Shown here: piece by piece, positions 16,507-23,243 of the stretch
Position numbering within the stretch: position 1 is the first letter of the stretch
Layout: each line of letters begins with the position of its first letter
From: JAIQFL01 sp035295745
Lineage (GTDB): Bacteria; Acidobacteriota; Terriglobia; Bryobacterales; Bryobacteraceae
DNA: 64,000 bases
Direction: 5' to 3'
NCBI GenBank assembly: GCA_035295745.1
Contig: DATGIL010000076.1
Location: 160,254 to 224,253 of the forward strand
Translations under genes and position numbers: made by a program
Notes under the pieces: generated by a model
The model's database searches: none
The model's input: the letters and a program-made list of their open reading frames with translations, nothing else
What the model was told of the DNA's origin: nothing

Positions 16507-17331
16507 CTACGCTTCCAGGAACATTTCGCCGCAGACGTCGTCCCAATCTGCATTCGGGTACGCTACCGAGATGTCGTCCAACGGCACACCGCCATCCGCG
16601 AGCGTGGGCGCGGAACGATCCTGCGAGAGCGCCATTTGCAGGCGCTCCATCTCGCGCATCACCCACGGGCGCACTTCCGCTCCGCGCAGCAGATGGCGAA
16701 CGTCCAGCGGGTCCGGCTGGACACGCAGATACCAGCCGCGCTCGGGACTACCGGTCTCGAGGACGCGTCCATCCACCGGTGACAGGACTCGCACATCCGC
16801 GTCCCGTTTGCGGAAACGGAAAGCTGTGCCGTTGACGTGCACCCGCTCACCGACCTGCGGAAGTTGGATGGCATCCGGGACTCCCAAAAGACGACGGCCC
16901 AGATCATCGAGCCCGACAGTCATCACTCCGTCTTTTTCCAGGCGCGCCCAAGTGTGTCCACGGTGGTAGAAGCGGTCGAGCGGGAACGACATACCGAAGA
17001 GGTCTTCCTCGGCCTCATCCACGGCGGGCAACGGCCTCTTCGCCAGCAGTTTGGGATGCGTCTCGCATTCGCGGCAATCGAAGGCATGCGGGCACTCGCG
17101 ACTCTTGAACTCGCCGGTCAACACGTGGCGGCACATGCGATCCTGTTCCGGCAAATCGTGAAAATCGGAGTGCCAGCGGATCCGGTCCACTGCATTGGCC
17201 CGCAGTTCGCGGCGGGAGCGCACCAGGGCGATCACCAACGTGGTCGCCACAATCACCAGAACGGTGTAGAACGCGCCGAGAAAGATGTAGCTGGCGGCGC
17301 TCCAGTGAAATCCATAGTTCCAGGGCAACAT
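16507..17331 (-). CDS. Membrane-anchored GcvH-like protein of the quinone complex operon
   Basis: 274 residues from ATG 17331, preceded by GGGAGG inside the end of the NrfD gene (2-bp gap). One membrane helix (about residues 14-36, IFLGAFYTVLVIVATT) is followed by a Cys-rich segment (MCRHVL, RECPHAFDCRECETH). A lipoyl-like domain resembling glycine-cleavage H protein comes next: H-T-W-A-R, TVGLDDLGRRLLG, LPQVGERV, LSPVDGRVLE, GWYLRV. By eye the lipoyl-lysine position is not Lys (a Lys lies two residues away), so lipoylation looks unlikely. Last gene of the operon; accessory or assembly role inferred from position only. Confidence 0.75.
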   Translation of the reverse strand: MLPWNYGFHWSAASYIFLGAFYTVLVIVATTLVIALVRSRRELRANAVDRIRWHSDFHDLPEQDRMCRHVLTGEFKSRECPHAFDCRECETHPKLLAKRPLPAVDEAEEDLFGMSFPLDRFYHRGHTWARLEKDGVMTVGLDDLGRRLLGVPDAIQLPQVGERVHVNGTAFRFRKRDADVRVLSPVDGRVLETGSPERGWYLRVQPDPLDVRHLLRGAEVRPWVMREMERLQMALSQDRSAPTLADGGVPLDDISVAYPNADWDDVCGEMFLEA

Positions 17332-17333
17332 GA

Positions 17334-18608
17334 TCAATACCTCCCTACGAGTTCGCGCTCTTCCTCTTCGTGCTTGACTTCCACCTGTAGCTCGCGCTCG
17401 TCGGGAAACAACCGGAAATAGCGGAACGAGTACGAATACACCAACACGCCGTAGGCCACCACCGCGAGAAACGTCCCCGTCTCCTGCCAACTCGGTGAGT
17501 AAGAGAGGAACGGATCGAACGACAGGGTAGGCAGCGCCAGCGTCTGTACGGTCTGCACGTAGCGATTCAGGGCCACGCCGCAGCACGCCATCGCTGCGGC
17601 CGAAACCAGCCATCCGGTGCGGACACGCAGTTTCGGCGCCAGCAGGATCAGAGCCGGAATCAGCCCGAATACCACGATCTCCAGGAACAGAATCCAGGTT
17701 CCGAAGGGACGCCAACTGTAGTATTCCGCGGCTGGAAATCCATGCTCCGGTGACGTGCGATTGATCCAGACCAAGGTGTCGATGCTCTTGGCGAGTACAT
17801 AGACGCCGAGCAGCAGTCCCGAGATACGGCCCAAAAGGCGCAGTACTTCGGGACGCACCAGGCGCTTCCGCGAGATCTTTTCCACCAGCCAGGTGGTCAG
17901 CAGAATGAAACTGGGGCCGACGGCAGCGGCGGATAGAATGAACAGGAAGAACGTGGACGGCCATACCGCCAGCCCCTCGCGGAACGCGAAAGGACGACCG
18001 CGCAACACCCCGTAGAGGCCGCCGAGCGAGCCCTGGTGGAAGAACGACAGGAAGGTGCCGACTCCGGCCAGCACGTAGACCAACTTATGCAGTTCGAACT
18101 CAAACACCAGGAACGAAGGCACCTGCCGCAGTTTCCTGTTCTTTAGCACGATGGGCAAATACTCGATCAGCAGCACGGTCAGATAGCAACTGATGCAGAA
18201 GGTCACCTCGGTCAACATTGAGTGGACGTTGGGGTACCAGAAGGTGAACCACGCGCGCAGAGGCTGGCCGACGTCAACGGCCAGCACGCAGACCGCGCCG
18301 CTGTAGCAGACCAGGCCGATGACCACGGCGCTGTTGATCACGGAACGCAGGTCGGCAATCTTCAGGATGTAGAGCAGAAAGCCCGTAAAAAAGGCGCCGG
18401 CGCCAAGCGCGATCACCGTCAGGTCGAGAAAGATCCAGAGTCCGAAGGCGAACCGGTTGTCCATGTTGGTCTGGTTCAATCCACGAACCAGGCACAGGCC
18501 GGCGGCATACAGGCCGAAAACCAACAGGGCCTCCCATGGCGCGATCCACAACAGGAACCGTGCGTTGGAGCAGCGCTTCACGCCGCGCGCGATGAAATGC
18601 TTATCCAT
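17334..18608 (-). CDS. NrfD/PsrC/QrcD-like quinone-interacting membrane subunit
   Basis: 424 residues from ATG 18608, with GGAGAG five bases upstream; the start overlaps the FeS gene stop by 8 bp. About ten hydrophobic helices are present (for example ALLVFGLYAAGLCLV, VINSAVVIGLVCYSGAV, TFFLFILSAAAVGPSF), with the helix pattern of NrfD-family subunits. Such proteins bind menaquinone in the membrane and pass electrons to a peripheral FeS protein. In this operon it would be the counterpart of QrcD or ActC. A charged cytoplasmic tail ends in EEEERELVGRY. Confidence 0.9.
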   Translation of the reverse strand: MDKHFIARGVKRCSNARFLLWIAPWEALLVFGLYAAGLCLVRGLNQTNMDNRFAFGLWIFLDLTVIALGAGAFFTGFLLYILKIADLRSVINSAVVIGLVCYSGAVCVLAVDVGQPLRAWFTFWYPNVHSMLTEVTFCISCYLTVLLIEYLPIVLKNRKLRQVPSFLVFEFELHKLVYVLAGVGTFLSFFHQGSLGGLYGVLRGRPFAFREGLAVWPSTFFLFILSAAAVGPSFILLTTWLVEKISRKRLVRPEVLRLLGRISGLLLGVYVLAKSIDTLVWINRTSPEHGFPAAEYYSWRPFGTWILFLEIVVFGLIPALILLAPKLRVRTGWLVSAAAMACCGVALNRYVQTVQTLALPTLSFDPFLSYSPSWQETGTFLAVVAYGVLVYSYSFRYFRLFPDERELQVEVKHEEEERELVGRY

Positions 18609-19350
18609 GGAAGCTCTCCTTGTTCTTGGGCGCACTGGCGATCTGGCGTACCCAGTCTTTTCGCGAGCGATAGTAGATCTTGGGATCGGTGCCGATCTTC
18701 TCCAGCAACCGGAAGCTCTCCGGCCGCTTCGCGTCCTGGGCGACGGCCGTTGCGGAGTCGTTCAAGTCGCCGAAACGAAGGGCACCGGTAGGGCAGGCCT
18801 CGACGCAGGCGGGAATGTAATCGCCGGGTTGGATGTCGTCCAATCCAGCCGCGGCCGCTCGCTCTTTCGCGGCATGCCAGCGTCCGTGGCAGAAGTTGCA
18901 CTTCTCCACCACGCCGCGCATGCGGGGTGCGACATCCGGATTCAACGTCTTCTCCATACCGGCCGGCCACGCCGGATCGAACCAGTTGAAGTAGCGCGCA
19001 TGATAGGGGCAGGCCGCCATGCAATAACGGCATCCCAGGCAGCGCTCGGGCATCTGCCCCACGATGCCGGTGCGGGGATCGACATCCACCGCCTGCTGCG
19101 GGCAGACACTGGCGCACGGCGTGTGCTCTCCGCAATGCTGGCAGAGCACGGGCACGAAGGCCGACCGCTTGCCGGCATAGTCCTCGCCGTTGTCCACTTT
19201 GTACACGCGGATCCAGGTGGTGCCCTTCCGTTCGTTCACTCCCGCGTGGGCCGGCGGAATGTTGTTCTCAACGGCGCAGGCCACCATGCAGGCGCCGCAG
19301 CCGTTGCAGCGATCGACGTCGATCGACATGCCATATCGTTTGGGACTCAT
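18601..19350 (-). CDS. Four-cluster [4Fe-4S] ferredoxin subunit (PsrB/QrcC-like)
   Basis: 249 residues from ATG 19350, overlapping the upstream stop as ATGA. Sixteen cysteines fall into four ferredoxin groups: C15/18/21/25, C70/73/79/83, C104/107/110/114 and C151/154/182/186. This is the DmsB/PsrB/QrcC arrangement. It would wire electrons between the Mo-like subunit and the NrfD membrane subunit. There is no Tat motif of its own; such subunits usually travel with the Tat-signalled partner encoded just upstream. Confidence 0.93.
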   Translation of the reverse strand: MSPKRYGMSIDVDRCNGCGACMVACAVENNIPPAHAGVNERKGTTWIRVYKVDNGEDYAGKRSAFVPVLCQHCGEHTPCASVCPQQAVDVDPRTGIVGQMPERCLGCRYCMAACPYHARYFNWFDPAWPAGMEKTLNPDVAPRMRGVVEKCNFCHGRWHAAKERAAAAGLDDIQPGDYIPACVEACPTGALRFGDLNDSATAVAQDAKRPESFRLLEKIGTDPKIYYRSRKDWVRQIASAPKNKESFHG

Positions 19351-21092
19351 ATGCGTACCACCTTCGCGCTGGTGAACGCGACATCCTCCCGTCCCGGCGC
19401 AAGCACCACACCGGAGCGAATGCTCGAGTCCACTGTGACGATGACTTCGCGCTTGCCGCTGGCTGTTTCGATCAGCGCACGGGCCCCATCGGCGACACCG
19501 CACCGGGAGGCATCGGACGGATGAAGAGCGATGCGATTTGGCGCCAGGCGCAAGTTGGACTCCTGATAAATCTGGGACAACGCAGGAGAGCACAATCCCG
19601 CGACTCGCCGCTCGGTGACAACGGTAAAAGGATATTCCGGGTCGACGTGGCGCAGAGACTCTTCTCTGCCGCGTCGAGCCTCATCTCGACGCCTTTCGGC
19701 CGGAAGTTTGGTGTCACCCGTCCAAGCCCCACCGGCGTTCAATGCCTTCCAAAAATCATCAGCTTTCAGATCCTTGACTGCGACCGATTTTCCGTCCGCG
19801 TAGGTGACAAGCAACCCTTGTCCCACCTTGTGAATCGCGTCAGCCCGTTCGCGGAGCCCGTCCGAAATTCCGAGCAACTCCCGCACGCTGGCCATTCCCG
19901 CCGGCGCAGCCACCAGAGGAGCAGCCAGGCGGAATGTCGCGGCCATTGAATCGACGGCCGGCGGAATATCGTCCATCGTCTCCGGGTAGATGGCCGCGGG
20001 CAACACATATTGCGCATGCCGGGCGTAACCGCCGTCGTATGGGGCAACTGCCACGACCAACGCATTGGCGGCCAACTTCTTCTCAATCGGTGCCCACGGT
20101 AAGTACGCGCCCGCCGCCGATTCGTCGATCAGCAGGACTCGAATCGACCCATTAGGAACCTTGTCCAAATCCGCAACCGGCGCCGCCTTGTTCCATGCAT
20201 CCGGAGTCGGAGCTTGCGGGCGGGGCCCAATGGTGTGCCCCCAACCGCCGAGTCGCACGTTCGCGTCCACCACTGCGGGCGACATTTCACTATCCACCAC
20301 GAGTGCCGGACCATTCTCCTTCAGTTCATTGAGCAGCCGTTCGACCTGTTCCGCTGAAAGACCTGTGATCCGCGCAGCATCCGCCGCGTCCACCTCACCG
20401 GTGACTGCCGAGGCGAGCGCACCTTCCGTGCCCGGCGCGACAGGCAGCCAGACATCCGCCAATGCCGCAGTCCGCGACTCGACAGCCTCGGCCTGAATGA
20501 GGCGGAACTGATCGCGTGCGGCGAAGACTTTCGACGGCGTCCCCCACCCATCCAACAGAGGGGCTCCCAAGCTCAGGACCGTCCGCGCCTTTTGCAGGTC
20601 CACCGCAACCAGCGGTTCGGGAGGCGCCAGGTACGTGCCATTCGGAATCGAAGCCATTGCCTGGCGATACATCCACGATGCCGTGCGTCCTGGCCGGAGA
20701 TCGAGCACCGCCACATGTTCCGTGGGTCCACGATTGGCGATCGCGGACGTCACGGCAGCAGCCGCTTCCTTGACAGGACCTTCCTTCAGTCGCGCGGGGT
20801 GGAAAGGGAGATGATGCGCCGTGAGGCCGAACGGACAGAGTCCGCCGCCGACTCCCGCCAGCGAAACGGGCTGATCGCCGATGCAGCGGGCGCGCACCGC
20901 GCATCCTGCATCGCACAGCGAGCAGTTCGTGAATTTGTAACGCGCCTCGCCCCGCGCGGGCCGTGGAATTCCGGGCCAATTCTCGGACCAGAGCGCCGTG
21001 TCCGTGATCAGCCGCCACGGAGCCGGCGTAAACAGGGCGCCCACGGCCGAGCCGCCCAAGAATTGGAGTAAACCTCTGCGTGTAGTAGTCAT
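19347..21092 (-). CDS. Tat-exported molybdopterin oxidoreductase-like subunit (QrcB/ActB1-like)
   Basis: 581 residues from ATG 21092. The frame is open for 90 more codons upstream, but these overlap the cytochrome gene. The Tat signal TTTRRGLLQFLGG opens the protein. A cluster motif follows (NCSLCDAGCAVRARC with a later GGGLCPFG), then molybdopterin-binding-like folds. It is short for a catalytic DMSO-reductase family member. With the subunit order seen here it resembles QrcB/ActB1, which have lost the Mo cofactor, but I cannot prove loss from sequence alone. Odd feature: about 18 Arg/Glu-rich residues near AERRRDEARRGREESL are encoded by a genomic hairpin repeat (19647-19700). Confidence 0.85.
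   Translation of the reverse strand: MTTTRRGLLQFLGGSAVGALFTPAPWRLITDTALWSENWPGIPRPARGEARYKFTNCSLCDAGCAVRARCIGDQPVSLAGVGGGLCPFGLTAHHLPFHPARLKEGPVKEAAAAVTSAIANRGPTEHVAVLDLRPGRTASWMYRQAMASIPNGTYLAPPEPLVAVDLQKARTVLSLGAPLLDGWGTPSKVFAARDQFRLIQAEAVESRTAALADVWLPVAPGTEGALASAVTGEVDAADAARITGLSAEQVERLLNELKENGPALVVDSEMSPAVVDANVRLGGWGHTIGPRPQAPTPDAWNKAAPVADLDKVPNGSIRVLLIDESAAGAYLPWAPIEKKLAANALVVAVAPYDGGYARHAQYVLPAAIYPETMDDIPPAVDSMAATFRLAAPLVAAPAGMASVRELLGISDGLRERADAIHKVGQGLLVTYADGKSVAVKDLKADDFWKALNAGGAWTGDTKLPAERRRDEARRGREESLRHVDPEYPFTVVTERRVAGLCSPALSQIYQESNLRLAPNRIALHPSDASRCGVADGARALIETASGKREVIVTVDSSIRSGVVLAPGREDVAFTSAKVVRI
19647..19700 (+). repeat. CTCN-loop double-hairpin repeat, copy C, inside a coding sequence
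   Basis: GTGGCGC at 19647, hairpin 1 arms 19652-19658 and 19663-19669 with loop CTCT, hairpin 2 arms 19672-19678 and 19685-19691. It has the same layout as the copies at 6890 and 7016 but different arm bases that still pair. It is 54 bp long, a multiple of three, and lies in frame within the Mo-like subunit gene on the opposite strand. Confidence 0.75.
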
Positions 21093-21100
21093 CGCTAGAC

Positions 21101-21658
21101 TCACTTGTGACAATCCAGGCAACTGTGTTCGAGCTTCTGCTGCCGATGGCAGGCGACGCAGCTGTCCATGGTCATGCCGGGTCTTCCGGCGGTTCCCCAA
21201 ATGTCCCTTGAGTAGCCGCTGATCCGATCCTCCTGATAGCGCGGCAACTGGTCTGTGGAACCCTGGCTGCCGTGGCAGCTCTCGCACTTCACCTGGCCCA
21301 GTTTCACGTGGGTGATGTGGGAGAAGAAGACGTTCTCCGGTTGACGCGCGTAAGCGGCCCATTGCGGCTCACGGCCGGGCGTCACGTACTGGTCGATGAA
21401 GTTCTTCTCCGCGACGGTAGTGCCCATCGCCGCGGCGTGGCATCCGGTGCATTTGTCGAGCGCCGGAATGCCCGCGAAGGTGCCGTCTCCTCGGAACGCG
21501 TGGCAGTCTTCGCATTTGGCGCCGGCCTTCTCCGCGTGGACTTTGTGGCTGAAGTCCACCGGCTGCGGCCGGCTCTTGTAGATGGCGTGCGGGAAGCCCG
21601 CCCAACCCCCGCCCAGGGCGACCAACGCCCCTGCCACAAACGGGATCAATGCCTTCAT
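21101..21658 (-). CDS. Pentahaem c-type cytochrome subunit (QrcA/ActA-like)
   Basis: 185 residues with one N-terminal membrane helix or uncleaved signal (LIPFVAGALVALGGGWAG). Five CxxCH motifs start at Cys49, 70, 125, 167 and 180. Histidines such as FSHKVH and FFSHITH could serve as distal ligands, as in cytochrome c3/c7-type proteins. Five haems match ActA of alternative complex III; QrcA has six. It would exchange electrons with periplasmic cytochromes. Start ATG 21658 overlaps the previous stop (ATGA); the Mo-like gene follows after 8 bp. Confidence 0.9.
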   Translation of the reverse strand: MKALIPFVAGALVALGGGWAGFPHAIYKSRPQPVDFSHKVHAEKAGAKCEDCHAFRGDGTFAGIPALDKCTGCHAAAMGTTVAEKNFIDQYVTPGREPQWAAYARQPENVFFSHITHVKLGQVKCESCHGSQGSTDQLPRYQEDRISGYSRDIWGTAGRPGMTMDSCVACHRQQKLEHSCLDCHK

Positions 21659-22548
21659 TTCGATTCTCTCTTTCCACTCGCATACGGTGAGAAGAACTCA
21701 TGGGATAGCGCCAGCAGGCGGTCGCGATCGAGGTGCCGCGCCACGCCTTCGGCGAATAGCCCGCCATCGCAGGCGCAAACCACCGGGCTCCCGGCCTGAT
21801 GATCTTGCAGGAATTGATTGATGCGCCTTTGCTCTTCGTCCATCCAGCGCCTTGCTTCGGCTCCCGTGGCCAGATTGTCCGTGGTCTCCGGAGCCGGAAC
21901 GCCTTCGAAGAGCCAGCCGCAGGTGTAAGGCTCCGCAGTCAGCTTCGCAGGGTTGGCACGGAGATACAAATTGCATTTCGTGATCAGGAATGGATTCGGA
22001 AAGACCACTTCCAGGTCGGTTCCGGCAACCGTGAGGACCGCAGTGGGCCGGTGCGTTCCCGATGTCCAGACATAAGTGATGCGATCGATCGTGCCCAAGG
22101 CGCGGCTGAGAAACGCATCGATGCCGGCGTGACAGGTGCCATCGTCGGTGACATCGAGCCACATGTGATTGGCCGAATAACGCAGCCACTCGGGCAGCGG
22201 AACGTCCTCCACGATTTCGGCGAATCTGCCGGGATGGGCCATGGCGAGATACAGTTCGCAGTAGCGATACCCGTCGTTCCCGCAGCGTGACAGCAGCGAC
22301 TCGCTGTACGGCACGAGTTTGGCGACGGATGCGGCTCCGCAATACTGCATCAGGGACTCACGCAGATAGGGACACGGTCCGAAGGCAGACGCTTCGTCCG
22401 GTTGCGATTGGTAAACCGGGCAGGAAGTGTGGCTCGCGGCGGAGCACTTCTCGTCGGACTGCGCAGCCGGCGAGAGGGGAATCAGCTTCCGGACCGTGGA
22501 CGACTGGCAATATCTGACCTGAGCTTCTTTAAGGAAAGGGCAGGTCAT
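21655..22548 (-). CDS. Cys-rich protein with GcvH-like domain, upstream member of the quinone operon
   Basis: 297 residues from ATG 22548, with AAGGAG ten bases upstream. The first 110 residues contain a duplicated Cys motif: CPFLKEAQVRYC with CSAASHTSCPVY, then CPYLRESLMQYC with CGNDGYRYCELY. This could bind a metal or cluster. Residues about 125-225 look like an H-protein domain (ANHMWLDV, HAGIDAFLSRALGTID, YTCGWLFEG), but the lysine that carries lipoate is not visible at the expected place. Together with the gene at 16507 it brackets the complex. Function unknown; assembly factor or structural subunit are both possible. Confidence 0.7.
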   Translation of the reverse strand: MTCPFLKEAQVRYCQSSTVRKLIPLSPAAQSDEKCSAASHTSCPVYQSQPDEASAFGPCPYLRESLMQYCGAASVAKLVPYSESLLSRCGNDGYRYCELYLAMAHPGRFAEIVEDVPLPEWLRYSANHMWLDVTDDGTCHAGIDAFLSRALGTIDRITYVWTSGTHRPTAVLTVAGTDLEVVFPNPFLITKCNLYLRANPAKLTAEPYTCGWLFEGVPAPETTDNLATGAEARRWMDEEQRRINQFLQDHQAGSPVVCACDGGLFAEGVARHLDRDRLLALSHEFFSPYASGKRESK

Positions 22549-22552
22549 GATG

Positions 22553-22816
22553 CTACTGCTCCTTCTTGTCCTTCAGCTCTTCGCCGCCGTCTGCCATGGT
22601 GACGCCGAGCGAGGGGATGTGGAACGCGTGTCCATCGCCAAACGAGGCGACGAGGTTGGACACTTCAGAATCGAGTTTGGTCAGCGCGACTCGCTTCTTG
22701 CGCCGCGCGGCCACTTCCTGTAAGACGCCGATGGCGACGGCGATGCAGCAGATCAGGGTGACGAGCCCGAGCGCCGCGTTCGTGAGATTCAACCAATATG
22801 TGGACGGATCGTTCAC
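22553..22816 (-). CDS. Small single-helix membrane protein, first gene of the quinone operon
   Basis: 87 residues from the GTG at 22816, supported by AAGGAG nine bases upstream. One membrane helix (about 13-33, AALGLVTLICCIAVAIGVLQE) is followed by a basic stop-transfer AARRKKR and a charged tail ending KDKKEQ. Four bp separate it from the Cys-rich gene. It has no recognisable family and is probably a small anchoring or assembly subunit of the complex. Confidence 0.75.
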   Translation of the reverse strand: MNDPSTYWLNLTNAALGLVTLICCIAVAIGVLQEVAARRKKRVALTKLDSEVSNLVASFGDGHAFHIPSLGVTMADGGEELKDKKEQ

Positions 22817-23087
22817 GGGAGACTTCTCCTTCGGAAATGAGTAAATGCACGGGGATGGCCATGCACAGGGAAAAGGAGTTACCAGGGACAGGGATCTTTC
22901 AAGTGCCGGATATCAAGACGGTTTAATCTTGAATTCCGACAATCTCTACTTTGGCGCGGCTAGAATTGGATCACGACCACGACAAGGCGGCTAGTGCCTT
23001 CCTCCGCTATCACCGGGTTTGTCTGGTGAGACGCGAGCAGATGCGGAGAATGGTAAACATAACGCTTCGCGGATTGGGTCCAGATAA
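22817..23087. other. Leader region of the quinone operon, no gene seen
   Basis: Together with the nucleotidyltransferase relic this makes a 427-bp gap between the operon start and the polymerase stop. The part next to 22816 must hold the operon promoter. I see no convincing sigma-70 hexamers, riboswitch or repeat. Short ORFs here have no family features. Confidence 0.5.
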
Positions 23088-23243
23088 TTTGCGGAACTTC
23101 TGGCCATCTCGGCCAGACATGGCGTTCAGCGTGTGCGTCTTTTCGGCTCCTTTGCGAGGGGAGATGCGCGCGAGGACCGCGATGTGGATCTGATAGTCGA
23201 CGCCGGGCCATTGACGACGCCGTTGCATCCCGAGGCTCTTATC
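23088..23243 (+). pseudogene. Truncated MNT-type nucleotidyltransferase relic
   Basis: A stop-bounded frame reads FAELLAISARHGVQRVRLFG and continues SFARGDAREDRDVDLIVD. This is the glycine-serine and D-x-D core of minimal nucleotidyltransferases (MNT, the antitoxin half of HEPN/MNT pairs). No start codon lies in frame ahead of it. The frame runs into the end of the polymerase gene without the rest of the domain, and no HEPN partner is nearby. I read it as a fragment left by a rearrangement. Confidence 0.6.
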
